From positions 337,128-401,127 of the forward strand of contig NZ_FNWO01000001.1 of assembly GCF_900108475.1 (NCBI RefSeq): 64,000 nucleotides of DNA, given 5' to 3'. The stretch is from Magnetospirillum fulvum. Lineage in GTDB: Bacteria > Pseudomonadota > Alphaproteobacteria > Rhodospirillales > Magnetospirillaceae. Made by a program: the position numbers and the translations under genes. This document shows positions 6,639-14,637 of this stretch, piece by piece. The notes beneath the pieces are model-generated. The model saw only the letters and a list, made by a program, of their open reading frames with translations. It was not told the DNA's origin and ran no database searches. The stretch's first letter is position 1. Every line of letters begins with the position of its first letter.

Positions 6639-9236
6639 TCACTTTTCTGAAAACCCGTTAGGTCTTTTTTGTAATCCAGACCTACTGTATAAAATATTAG
6701 CCCCACTGACCCGAAATGTCATCACCCCATCCCCGACAAGCGGAGTCACCCGCTCGTCGGGATCGATTCCGTGCGACCAGTATGGGGGGAGGGTCACGCC
6801 GCTGATCGCGACGCCGAACGGTCCAGCGACCGGAGCGGCAAAGACGATCCGGGCCCCCTCGCCGCCCAGTCGTGTCCGGATTTTGGTTTCGTCTTCGGGA
6901 AAGCGGAGTTCTGCGAACGGCTGGGTCACCGGCAAGGCGACGTTGGCGGCGGCTCCGGCTTCGGCGACGTCCTTGCCATAGACCTCGTTACGGTAGGTCT
7001 CCCAGGTCGGCCCCAACTCACGATGCAACGCCTCGATTGGCTCGGGATGGGTCGCGCTTTCGACCAGAAAGCGGTTCATCGCCGGAATGATCCAATCGGG
7101 ATGTGCGACAACAAGGCGTCTGGTCAGTTCAACCACAGACAGATCGCGATAGATCCCATTGAGAACCCCAGCCTCACGCCAGCCGCCCAGGCCATTTTCG
7201 AAGGTGGGAGCCAGAAATTGGGCCAGCCCCGCTTCGGGCGAAAGCACCAGACATCGGGGTGCCTCGAATCCGGGGGGACGCGGCAGGGCATGGCGGTGCA
7301 GCCGCCCGATGCGTTGCAGCAACACATCGACGGGGCAAAGATCGGTGATCAGCAGGTCGGCATCGATGTCGAGGCTTTGTTCAAGCGTCTGGGTGCCGAC
7401 GACGATCAGGCCGCCCACGCCCCGCACCGCTGGATCGGGCGACAAGGCCGCCTCAACCGCCGCATCGAGCAACTTACGATCTTCGGGGGCGAACCGGCTG
7501 TGATGCAGAGCCGGACCATGAGCAACCGACAACAGCCACTCTTCGCCCCCTGACGCCCGGATCGCCTCGAAGGTCGCGACCGCCGCCGTCACCGTGTTGC
7601 GGACGACCAGAACCTTCGCCCCCTCTCGCGCTGCCGCCAGGGCCAAAGCCGCCGCCTGCTCCGCACTCCAGGACGGAACCAAGGTCATCGCGACCGACTT
7701 CCCGCGTGTTGTCTCGACGTCCACGCTACGCGGCGCGGACTCTCCCTTTCCCCACACCGCCGGATAGGGCGTCGCCACCGCCTCGGCAAAGGACGGCGCG
7801 GCGCGGCGGCCCAGCCATTTCGTCCGCGCCACCGATCCCAGGGTCGCGGACATCAACATCGCATAGCCGCCACGGCCAAGATGAATCCTCAGCAGGTGGG
7901 ACTGCACCGCGACTTGGTAGCTATCTGATGCATGAACTTCGTCGATGACCAGCAGGCTGCGTGACAGCGCCGCCCCGCGCAGATGGGCATGCTTGACCTG
8001 CAACGCGGCCAGCATGGCCTGATCGACGGTGCCGACGGCTATCGTTGCCGCCAGATAGCGTTTGACGCTTTCCGCCGCCCAGCGCGCCAGAAGCCGCTGT
8101 TCATCGCGGCCCCGATCGTCGTCCCAGCGCACCTCCCACCCGGGCAGGGCCTGCCCGTGCGCCTCTCCGGCGATCAGATATCCCGGAACAGCCAGAACCG
8201 CTTCCGGAGCGTCGGCCCCGAAAATCCGCCGCATCGCCCGGTTCACCCGCCCCTGAAGCTGGATCGCGGCAGCCCGGGTCGGCAAGGCGAAATACAGGCT
8301 GTCGACTCGTCCCGCTTCGAACAATTGGACGAAGCGCCACAACGCCGACTCGGTCTTGCCCGAGCCGGTCTCGGCCTCAAGAATGACCAGCGCTTCGTCC
8401 AGCGGAGTGTCACCGACCAGTCGCTGTTGCGGTCGGGGATGCTTGATCCCGGTCAGGGTGGTGAAATCGCTGCGCCCCTGCGCCCGATCCTGGAACGCCC
8501 GGCAATCGAGACCAACCGCCCTAACCGCACGGCGCGCCCTGTCGCGAGCCGTGCCGATATAATCGACATCAAGCTCGGGTCTGAACGGGAACAGGCTCCG
8601 GGTCGAACCCAGCCAGTCCGCCAACGAGACAAAGCCGCACAGAAGATGGGCGAAATCTGCCCGCGTCGGGAGGAGAGGCCCGTCTTCGACGAACGCAGAA
8701 GGAAACCAGCGGAGAATCATTGCACCGATGTCCGCCGCGACCGCGACCGGGTCATAACCCGCGTCTGGTACCGTCTCCCAATGCCGCTCGGCGAACGGGT
8801 CCAGATTCGCCGGGAGGGTGCGGCCATGATGGGCCAACACCGACAACAGCAAAGACGAATCCAGTCCCCAGTCAATCATCTCCGCGAGATTTAGATTCCG
8901 GGCGATCTCTTCCTGTCCGTTGCCCAGGAAGATCGCCGCCCCTTCCTGCACATGCCCATGGAGCGGTCGCTTCCACAACCCTTCCGGCCACCCTTTCGCC
9001 TGGAAGCCCGGATGCACTTTGCCGACATCATGGAGAAAGGCCAGCACCGCAAGGCGGGAGATATCGGTGTCGGATAAGGCCCGCCCCGCCACCCACTCTA
9101 GCCGGGCGCGGACGACCGGCAATGTCGCTATCACCTCAAAGCAAGCGGCCACATCCGCACAATGATGAATCAGATGATGGGAATCCCCATCGCCGGTTTT
9201 CCCCCACGGCACAGAGTTTATCTTGATTCCGATCAC
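6639..9236 (-). CDS. cas3: CRISPR-associated helicase/nuclease Cas3 (type I-E)
   Basis: An 865-residue HD nuclease plus SF2 helicase that degrades DNA marked by Cascade. Visible motifs: HD nuclease residues H69-D70 in AFLHDVGKVHPGF and LAHHG near 135-139; Walker A in EAETGSGKTE (288-296); DEVH at 432-435; SAT at 463-465; QRIGRLHRH at 641-649. All key residues are present. It starts with GTG at 9236; no strong ribosome site is visible. The last 15 or so residues (SRSGLQKRPNG...) overlap the inverted-repeat partner at 6655-6682 and may not be native Cas3 sequence. It is first in the cas order and separated from cas8e. Confidence 0.97.
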   Translation of the reverse strand: MIGIKINSVPWGKTGDGDSHHLIHHCADVAACFEVIATLPVVRARLEWVAGRALSDTDISRLAVLAFLHDVGKVHPGFQAKGWPEGLWKRPLHGHVQEGAAIFLGNGQEEIARNLNLAEMIDWGLDSSLLLSVLAHHGRTLPANLDPFAERHWETVPDAGYDPVAVAADIGAMILRWFPSAFVEDGPLLPTRADFAHLLCGFVSLADWLGSTRSLFPFRPELDVDYIGTARDRARRAVRAVGLDCRAFQDRAQGRSDFTTLTGIKHPRPQQRLVGDTPLDEALVILEAETGSGKTESALWRFVQLFEAGRVDSLYFALPTRAAAIQLQGRVNRAMRRIFGADAPEAVLAVPGYLIAGEAHGQALPGWEVRWDDDRGRDEQRLLARWAAESVKRYLAATIAVGTVDQAMLAALQVKHAHLRGAALSRSLLVIDEVHASDSYQVAVQSHLLRIHLGRGGYAMLMSATLGSVARTKWLGRRAAPSFAEAVATPYPAVWGKGESAPRSVDVETTRGKSVAMTLVPSWSAEQAAALALAAAREGAKVLVVRNTVTAAVATFEAIRASGGEEWLLSVAHGPALHHSRFAPEDRKLLDAAVEAALSPDPAVRGVGGLIVVGTQTLEQSLDIDADLLITDLCPVDVLLQRIGRLHRHALPRPPGFEAPRCLVLSPEAGLAQFLAPTFENGLGGWREAGVLNGIYRDLSVVELTRRLVVAHPDWIIPAMNRFLVESATHPEPIEALHRELGPTWETYRNEVYGKDVAEAGAAANVALPVTQPFAELRFPEDETKIRTRLGGEGARIVFAAPVAGPFGVAISGVTLPPYWSHGIDPDERVTPLVGDGVMTFRVSGANILYSRSGLQKRPNGFSEK
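6655..6682 (-). repeat. Partner of the spacer-like segment (candidate target site) at the 3' end of cas3
   Basis: The minus-strand 28-mer starting at 6682 is the partial match of 6406-6433. It lies within the last codons of cas3 and just upstream of the candidate cas8e promoter (-35 at 6638-6633). Another -10-like TATACA sits at 6691-6686, immediately before the site. On the minus strand the bases preceding it read AGTA, which would hold the PAM if it is a protospacer. The A6 run at 6670-6665 carries three of its five mismatches to the other copy. Confidence 0.6.
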
Positions 9237-9330
9237 CGGCCCCGCCCGAAGCTAAACCACTGCACACAACCACAACACACCATCCCCCATTGCAGGCTGT
9301 CGCGGCCAACATCTATGGCTTTAAAGTCGT

Positions 9331-9356
9331 ATTGATTGACTTTCAGTGCAATCAAT
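9331..9356. promoter_or_regulatory. Palindromic operator candidate upstream of cas3
   Basis: ATTGATTG, a 10-nt spacer and CAATCAAT form a perfect 8-bp inverted repeat about 95 bp upstream of the cas3 start. The flanking sequence is AT-rich and likely holds the cas3 promoter. The symmetry suits a dimeric regulator. It lies only 31 bp from the left end of the IS3 element. Confidence 0.45.
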
Positions 9357-9458
9357 TTTTGTCATATTGAGACCAGTGTCGATAAAGGGTAATCCCACCT
9401 GGAAATAAGGGGATTGGGACATAGAATTTTCTCGGTCGTTGCGAACGAGGAGATTCGG

Positions 9459-9722
9459 ATGAAGACGAGTCGGTTCACGGGCGTCCAGATCATGGGAATC
9501 CTGCGTCAGGCGGAGGACGGTATCCCGGTCCTGACGCTGTGCCGCGAGCACCAGATGAGTAGCGCGACGTTCTACAAATGGCGTGCGAAATACGGCGGGA
9601 TGGACGCCTCGATGATCTCGGAGATGAAGGGACTGGAGGACGAGAACCGGCGGCTGAAGAAGATGTTCGCCGAGCTCAGCATGCAAAACGATCTGCTCCG
9701 CGAGGCTCTTGGAAAAAAATGA
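9459..9722 (+). CDS. IS3-family transposase OrfA
   Basis: An 87-residue DNA-binding subunit that begins [19 protein letters not shown] with GAGGAG 6 nt upstream. It has the HTH of IS3 OrfA proteins ([20 protein letters not shown]) and a C-terminal leucine-zipper-like helix ([18 protein letters not shown]). It ends at an A7 run (9713-9719) followed by ATGA, where a -1 slip would join it to OrfB to make the full transposase. Confidence 0.9.
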   Translation: MKTSRFTGVQIMGILRQAEDGIPVLTLCREHQMSSATFYKWRAKYGGMDASMISEMKGLEDENRRLKKMFAELSMQNDLLREALGKK

Positions 9723-10546
9723 CCCGGCCATCCCAGCGCCGGGAGATGGCCGAGACAGCAGTGGCGCGACGAGGGATCAGTATCGCGTTGGCGTGCCGGA
9801 CGTTTGGGCTCAGCGAGACGTGCTATCGCTACAGCCCGAGGCTCTCCGACGAGAACGAGCAGATCGCCGACCTTTTGATCGGGCTGACCCAGGCCAGAAA
9901 GACCTGGGGATTCGGTCTCTGCTTCCTGTATCTGCGCAACATTCAGGGGCATGGCTGGAACCACAAGCGGGTCTATCGGATCTATCAAGAGCTGGAACCA
10001 AACCTGCGGATCAAGCCCAGGAAACGGCTCAAACGCGACAAGCCCGACGAACTGGTGGTGCCAGACGCCCCCAACCAGGTCTGGTCGATGGATTTCATGG
10101 CAGATCGTCTGGAGGATGGCAGGGCTTTCCGACTGCTCAACGTGCTCGACGACTTCAACCGCGAAGGGCTCGGCATCGAAGTCGATTTCTCTCTGCCCGC
10201 CGAACGGGTCGTGCGTGTACTGAACCAGATCATCGAATGGCGCGGCAAGCCGGGCGCTATTCGGGTCGACAACGGTCCCGAATATATCAGCGGCACGCTG
10301 ATGAAATGGGCCGAGACGCACGGCATCGGCCTCCAACACATCCAACCCGGCAAGCCTCAGCAGAACGCCTATGTCGAGCGTTACAACCGGACGGTCCGGC
10401 ATGAATGGCTGGGGCAAATCATCTTTGAAACCATCGCGGAGGTGCAGGATCACGCGACAGAATGGCTCTGGACCTACAACAACGACCGCCCCAATATGGG
10501 CATTGGCGGCATCACACCCGCCCAGAAACTGAAATTGGCCGCATGA
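9719..10546 (+). CDS. IS3-family transposase OrfB (DDE integrase domain)
   Basis: A 275-residue catalytic subunit in the -1 frame relative to OrfA. It can be made by slippage on A7 or by restart at the ATG at 9719, which overlaps the OrfA stop. The rve/DDE core is intact: D in [12 protein letters not shown] in [10 protein letters not shown] in [16 protein letters not shown]. The C terminus [19 protein letters not shown] is typical of IS3 OrfB. No internal stop or frameshift is seen, so the element may still be active. Confidence 0.92.
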   Translation: MTRPSQRREMAETAVARRGISIALACRTFGLSETCYRYSPRLSDENEQIADLLIGLTQARKTWGFGLCFLYLRNIQGHGWNHKRVYRIYQELEPNLRIKPRKRLKRDKPDELVVPDAPNQVWSMDFMADRLEDGRAFRLLNVLDDFNREGLGIEVDFSLPAERVVRVLNQIIEWRGKPGAIRVDNGPEYISGTLMKWAETHGIGLQHIQPGKPQQNAYVERYNRTVRHEWLGQIIFETIAEVQDHATEWLWTYNNDRPNMGIGGITPAQKLKLAA

Positions 10547-10586
10547 GTTCTATGTCCAACCCCCGCTAAAAATGGGCGGATTACCC

Positions 10587-10638
10587 GGATGCGGGGAACG
10601 GGGTTTCCGCGAGCACGCGAAACCGGCTCCCCGCATCC
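10587..10638 (-). terminator. Long hairpin abutting the right end of the IS
   Basis: GGATGCGGGGA (10587-10597) pairs with TCCCCGCATCC (10628-10638), and the inner parts pair imperfectly (GGGGTTTC with GAAACC). The hairpin lies 8 bp after the stop of the gene at 10647-11348 and probably ends its transcription, though no long U run follows; the IS begins at the next base. Confidence 0.55.
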
Positions 10639-10646
10639 GCCGACAC

Positions 10647-11348
10647 TCATACCGCAGTAGAAAAAATATTTCTCGTTTCCAACTCGTCCCGCCAGGACTC
10701 GTCCGTGATCCCGAGTTCGGCTTTCAGGCTCGTCATCTTGGACTCTATTTCGTTGTACTGCGCGGCACGAGCGGGGGCATAAATATCTCTCATTGCCCGC
10801 GATGCATTCATCTCGGCCCGTATAGCCGCATCTTGCTCAGGTGTGGAAACCCCTTCTTTTTGCCGGGTTATCTTTCCATCGCCGCGAATGTTGTATTGGA
10901 ACCCCTCCGCGATCAAAATATAGGTTGCGTCTTCTGGCGGAGGAAACCCGAAATGTCCACCTTCGCGGGCATTCTGGCGGCCCATCTCCCACACCCGCTT
11001 AGCCTCATCCCCCGTGACGGACTGAGCCGGTTCAGGCTGCACAGCGAGAGCCTGCTCTCTGCGTTCCATCGACTGCCGCCAATGATAGTCCATCTGATCA
11101 AGCATCTGCTTTTGCATTTCCAATCCACGCAATTCATGAAGCTTGGAAAACCGATCGATCTCTTTCTCGCTCGGGAGATTATCGATATTGAAGGTCGAAT
11201 CTGGGGCCGCTGAAAGCTTCAGCATAATATCCTGCAAATCTTTGACCGAAGCGATGCTGCCGTCGCTGGTGGCCCCCTTGCCTTGGATGACAAGCCGCAA
11301 CTTGATGTCGATAGGGGTTATTGCGTATCCGGGGATCGAGTCGCTCAT
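10647..11348 (-). CDS. Hypothetical protein beside the IS and cas locus
   Basis: A 233-residue protein of no family I recognise. The ATG at 11348 (MSDSIPGYAITPIDIKLRL) has GGAG 6 nt upstream and is preferred over earlier starts. The sequence is soluble and rich in charged helix: residues about 65-115 (KEIDRFSKLHELRGLEMQ and following) look like coiled coil, and the C terminus (residues about 170-230) is also helical. There are no membrane segments, signal peptide or catalytic motif. It is transcribed alone on the minus strand. Proximity to the cas locus and IS suggests accessory DNA, but that is inference. Confidence 0.7.
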   Translation of the reverse strand: MSDSIPGYAITPIDIKLRLVIQGKGATSDGSIASVKDLQDIMLKLSAAPDSTFNIDNLPSEKEIDRFSKLHELRGLEMQKQMLDQMDYHWRQSMERREQALAVQPEPAQSVTGDEAKRVWEMGRQNAREGGHFGFPPPEDATYILIAEGFQYNIRGDGKITRQKEGVSTPEQDAAIRAEMNASRAMRDIYAPARAAQYNEIESKMTSLKAELGITDESWRDELETRNIFSTAV

Positions 11349-11455
11349 GGCATTCTCCATTGATAGCGGCGCGTTCTGCGTCACCATCAAAGCGTGCCAC
11401 ATTCTCCCAAAAGTGTCCACCAATGAAGGGCTATACCCTCATCCCGGACAGTCGG

Positions 11456-12157
11456 TCACGTCCGGATAACGGCCTCGATCTCGCTGGCGGCAAGAAAACG
11501 CCAGCGGCCCTCTTCCAGCCCGTCCAGGGTCAGCCCGCCGATCCGGGTCCGCCGCAAGGTCTCGACATGGTTGCCGACCGCCGCGAGCATCCGGCGGACC
11601 TGATGATAGCGGCCCTCGGTGATGGTGACGCGGGCGGCCTGCTCGCCTGTGGCCTCGAACCCAGCGGGCAGCAGCGGCTCGGTCTCCGAGCGCAGCATCA
11701 GGGTTCCGCTGGCGAACACCTCGCCCTCGTCACCCCGCAGGGGGCGGGCCAGCGTCACCTCGTAGGTCTTGGCGATGGCGCGGCGAGGCGAAATGACATG
11801 ATGGAGGAACTGGCCGTCGTCGGTCAGCAGCAACAGCCCCGAACTGTCGCTATCAAGCCGCCCCACCGACGACACCACCGGCTTGCGCAGCAGGAAGCGG
11901 TGCGGCAGCAACGAATAGACTGTCAGTCCCGGATCGCTGGTCGAACAGGTATAGCCGCACGGCTTGTTCAGCATCAGCACCAGCCCCTGGGGCGGGTCGA
12001 GCGGTTCGCCGTCGAGCAGGACATCGGCGTGAGCGACGCGGGCCTCCAGCCCCAGCGGGACGCCGTCTCGCGTCGTCAGCCTCTCGTCGCGAATCATGGC
12101 GCGAACGTCCTTCTGGCTGCCATAGCCGAGATTGGACACCAACTTGATAAGCCGCAT
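11456..12157 (-). CDS. rsuA: 16S rRNA pseudouridine(516) synthase RsuA
   Basis: A 233-residue enzyme that converts U516 of 16S rRNA to pseudouridine. An N-terminal S4 RNA-binding domain (MRLIKLVSNLGYGSQKDVRA) is followed by the RsuA/RluB/E/F catalytic domain; the catalytic Asp is in GRLDSDSSGLLLLTDDG and the family motif LNKPCGY precedes it. The ATG at 12157 has GAGG 4 nt upstream; the frame stays open upstream but is the shadow of the next gene. Length equals that of E. coli RsuA. It is divergent from the RsmC-like gene. Confidence 0.9.
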   Translation of the reverse strand: MRLIKLVSNLGYGSQKDVRAMIRDERLTTRDGVPLGLEARVAHADVLLDGEPLDPPQGLVLMLNKPCGYTCSTSDPGLTVYSLLPHRFLLRKPVVSSVGRLDSDSSGLLLLTDDGQFLHHVISPRRAIAKTYEVTLARPLRGDEGEVFASGTLMLRSETEPLLPAGFEATGEQAARVTITEGRYHQVRRMLAAVGNHVETLRRTRIGGLTLDGLEEGRWRFLAASEIEAVIRT

Positions 12158-12292
12158 TGATCCTCGAATGATGATGGTGCGGTGGCCAAACACGCCACCC
12201 GCTGCGGCAAAAGCATAGGTCGTTGCCGCCGCAGCGTCGAGAGGCGACGGCGGGGGTGGACAGAAGCGCCGCCGATCCGCTATGCCGGGCCG

Positions 12293-13306
12293 ATGTCCGA
12301 CGCTCTGAACGCCCTGTTCCACCCTTTCGCCAAGGGTCTCCTGCCCCGTCCCCAGCCGGGGCGCGGCGTCTTTCTCCGCGCCGAAGGCCCGCTCGACCCC
12401 GACTGGCGCAACGCGCTGCTGTGCGAGCAGAGCTTCAAACCGGCCTATGAGGCACTCCACCGCGACGGCGGCACCGTCGTCCCCGAACTGACCGGCGACG
12501 GCTACGATCTTGGCCTGTGCCTGCTGACCAAGCACAAGACCGAGACGCTGGCCAATCTTGGCCGCGCCTGGGCGGCGTTGCGGCCGGGCGGCGTTCTCGT
12601 CTGCGCCGGTGGCAACGATGTCGGCGCGGCCTCGATCGAACGCGCGCTCAAAACGGCGATCGGCGGGGTGTCCTCGCTGTCGAAATCGCATTGCAAGGTG
12701 TTCTGGGCCGAACGGGGCGATACGGTTCCCCCTGCCCTTGCCGCTTGGGCCGATGCAGGACAGATGCAACAGGGGACCGAAACCGGCTGCTGGTCCCGCC
12801 CCGGCCTCTATAATTGGAACAAGGTCGATGCCGGATCGGCGCTGCTGGTCGAGCATTTCCCCGCCGACCTATCGGGCCGCGTCGCCGATCTGGGGGCCGG
12901 ATGGGGCTATCTGTCGCTGGCCTTGCTGGCGCGGGCACCCCAGATCGCCTCGCTCGATCTGTTCGAGGCGGAATGGCACGCGGTTGAGGCCGCGAAAGCC
13001 AATCTCGCCCATCCGCCCGGTTCGGCCCGGCTCGGCTTTCACTGGCACGACGTCGCCGCCGGGCTGCCCCGGGCCGCGTTTGAGTGGGTGGTGATGAACC
13101 CGCCGTTCCATCAGGGCAAGGCGACCGACATCGATCTCGGCCGCGCCTTTATCGCCAATGCCGCCGCCGCCCTGGTTCCCGGCGGGCGGTTGCTGTTCGT
13201 CGCCAACCGCCAACTTCCCTACGAGCCAGTCGTCGCCGCCCATTTCCGCAGCCAGACCACCCGGGCCGAGACCGGACTCTACAAGGTGATCGAGGCTCGG
13301 GTCTGA
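12293..13306 (+). CDS. rsmC: Class I SAM-dependent 16S rRNA methyltransferase (RsmC-like)
   Basis: A 337-residue protein with the two-domain plan of RsmC: a degenerate N-terminal methyltransferase-like half and a C-terminal MTS domain. The SAM-binding motif reads VADLGAGWGYLSLALLARAP, followed by the catalytic NPPF in VVMNPPFHQGKATDIDLG. RsmC methylates G1207 of 16S rRNA. The start ATG at 12293 (MSDALNALFHPF) fits the family. It is divergent from rsuA across a 135-bp shared promoter region, which pairs two 16S rRNA modification genes. Confidence 0.85.
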   Translation: MSDALNALFHPFAKGLLPRPQPGRGVFLRAEGPLDPDWRNALLCEQSFKPAYEALHRDGGTVVPELTGDGYDLGLCLLTKHKTETLANLGRAWAALRPGGVLVCAGGNDVGAASIERALKTAIGGVSSLSKSHCKVFWAERGDTVPPALAAWADAGQMQQGTETGCWSRPGLYNWNKVDAGSALLVEHFPADLSGRVADLGAGWGYLSLALLARAPQIASLDLFEAEWHAVEAAKANLAHPPGSARLGFHWHDVAAGLPRAAFEWVVMNPPFHQGKATDIDLGRAFIANAAAALVPGGRLLFVANRQLPYEPVVAAHFRSQTTRAETGLYKVIEARV

Positions 13307-13425
13307 CACGAGGCTCAGGTTTCGCAATCGTTCCGGCGAGACCCAAGAAGAAAAATGTCCTCTTGGTATAGACACACCCACCCTTCAATGAGACATTCTC
13401 TTGATTGTTTTTCCTGGAGGGGTAA

Positions 13426-14019
13426 ATGCGTCTATTGGCAATCTTGGTGGCCAGCCTTGGCCTTTCCGCTTGTGCACTGACGGTTGACAGCATCGACGTT
13501 CCGTATCAGGCCGGGGCGAATCTTTCGGTGGTCGAGGGCGCGAGCGACGCGAAGGTACAAGTCTCCGGCATTGAAGGCCGTACCGTCTATAAAGACAGGG
13601 TCAGCGTTAAAAAGAACGGCTACGGAATGGAGATGGCCGATATCGTTGCCAGCAACGATATCCCCAAGACAATCGCCAGTGCCGTTGAAAAGGAACTTTC
13701 CTCTCTCGGCTATGCGATTGGACCGGGCGGCTCCAAAGTCGAGGTGCAAGTCACCCGGTTCTATAACGACTTCAAGATCGGGATGTTTTCGGGGGATGCC
13801 ATCGCCGATGCCTCCGCTATCGTCAAAGTCATCGGCCCAGATGGAAAGAACGCGTTCATCAAGCATTACGAGGCTGGGGGAATCGAGGAAAACATTCAAT
13901 TGACGATGGGATCCAACGCCAGGCAAGCCCTCATCAAGGCAATGCGAAACTTGGTTGCCGCCATCATCAACGACAAGGATCTTCAGACGGCGATCATCGT
14001 CGCCCAAGCAGCGAAATAG
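13426..14019 (+). CDS. YajG-like lipoprotein
   Basis: A 197-residue secreted lipoprotein: MRLLAILVASLGLSAC is a short signal peptide with lipobox LSAC (Cys16). A strong GGAGGGG precedes the ATG. The mature part resembles YajG-type lipoproteins, with alternating strands, ending in a helix (ALIKAMRNLVAAIINDKDLQ). The function of this family is unknown. It converges with the SlyB-like gene and shares a terminator with it. Confidence 0.75.
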   Translation: MRLLAILVASLGLSACALTVDSIDVPYQAGANLSVVEGASDAKVQVSGIEGRTVYKDRVSVKKNGYGMEMADIVASNDIPKTIASAVEKELSSLGYAIGPGGSKVEVQVTRFYNDFKIGMFSGDAIADASAIVKVIGPDGKNAFIKHYEAGGIEENIQLTMGSNARQALIKAMRNLVAAIINDKDLQTAIIVAQAAK

Positions 14020-14028
14020 ATAAAATTT

Positions 14029-14047
14029 GGGGTGGCGCTGCCACCCC
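14029..14047. terminator. Bidirectional terminator between convergent lipoprotein genes
   Basis: GGGGTGGC and GCCACCCC form a perfect 8-bp stem with a 3-nt loop, followed by TCTTT on the plus strand and by AAATTTTA on the minus strand. It lies in the 32-bp gap between the two stop codons. Confidence 0.85.
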
Positions 14048-14051
14048 TCTT

Positions 14052-14564
14052 TCAATCGACGACCTTGATTCCCTTTGGCCGTTTGATTTCCTCGGGAAGG
14101 TCGTTCGCAGGCAAAACCCGCTGGTAGCCGCCGCTGACCTGCACCATGACGCGGTCGCCTGGATTGATTGGCCGGTCTTTTTCGTCCTTGTTTTGAACGA
14201 TCGTGATGGTTTTTCCATTCGACAGGGTCACGACATATTCGACCCCGCCATGGTCGGAAATCGCTTGCTCCGCGACAACACCAATGATGGCACCGGCGGC
14301 AATTCCGCCGAGGGTCGCGGCAAGATTTCCCGTTCCCCGACCGAACTGAGCCCCTGCCGCAGCACCCGCCCCCGCTCCCAGCAAGCCTCCGGCCCCGGTA
14401 TTCTCTCCGGTGATCTCGACGTCGCGCTTGGCGACAACGGTGCCAAACTCCACGGAAGTCGATTGACCGACATCCTTGTAATTGTATCGGCTCTGATTCG
14501 GATTGGCACAGCCAGCCACAGCAAGGACCGACACACCGACCAGCACCAGAACAGAGCGTCTCAT
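14052..14564 (-). CDS. Glycine-zipper outer-membrane lipoprotein (SlyB-like)
   Basis: A 170-residue lipoprotein with signal peptide and lipobox VAGC (Cys19). Residues about 55-105 form a glycine-zipper two-helix membrane hairpin (GAGGLLGAGAGAAAGAQFG and ATLGGIAAGAIIGVVAEQA), as in SlyB/Pcp. The C-terminal part (VVTLSNGKTITIVQN) is a small beta domain found in the same family. SlyB proteins stabilise outer-membrane proteins under envelope stress; that role here is inferred. Confidence 0.85.
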   Translation of the reverse strand: MRRSVLVLVGVSVLAVAGCANPNQSRYNYKDVGQSTSVEFGTVVAKRDVEITGENTGAGGLLGAGAGAAAGAQFGRGTGNLAATLGGIAAGAIIGVVAEQAISDHGGVEYVVTLSNGKTITIVQNKDEKDRPINPGDRVMVQVSGGYQRVLPANDLPEEIKRPKGIKVVD

Positions 14565-14637
14565 CGAACCGGACTCCTAAGGTTGCATCTTCCCTATGGT
14601 GACGCAGCCGAAAGGAACAGGCAAGACCTCCGTCGCC

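Larger units (their letters stand above)
9387..10586 (+). mobile_element. IS3-family insertion sequence, about 1.2 kb
   Basis: Two overlapping transposase frames are bounded by imperfect terminal inverted repeats of about 40 bp: the left end begins GGGTAATCC at 9387 and the right end is its complement GGATTACCC ending at 10586. Inner parts also match (GGACATAGAA at 9417-9426 against TTCTATGTCC at 10549-10558). No target-site duplication is seen in the flanks (TAAA on the left, GGAT on the right), which suggests old decay or a rearrangement at one end. The right end abuts a long hairpin. The element appears intact and sits between the cas3 control region and an unrelated gene. Confidence 0.9.

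Noticed and set aside
9572-10453. 293-codon frame opposite the transposase
   Set aside because: It is antisense to the intact DDE transposase and has no start signal or family; a GC-rich shadow.
9380-10590. Target-site duplication of the IS3 element
   Set aside because: The bases next to the ends (TAAA and GGAT) do not match for any length from 3 to 5.
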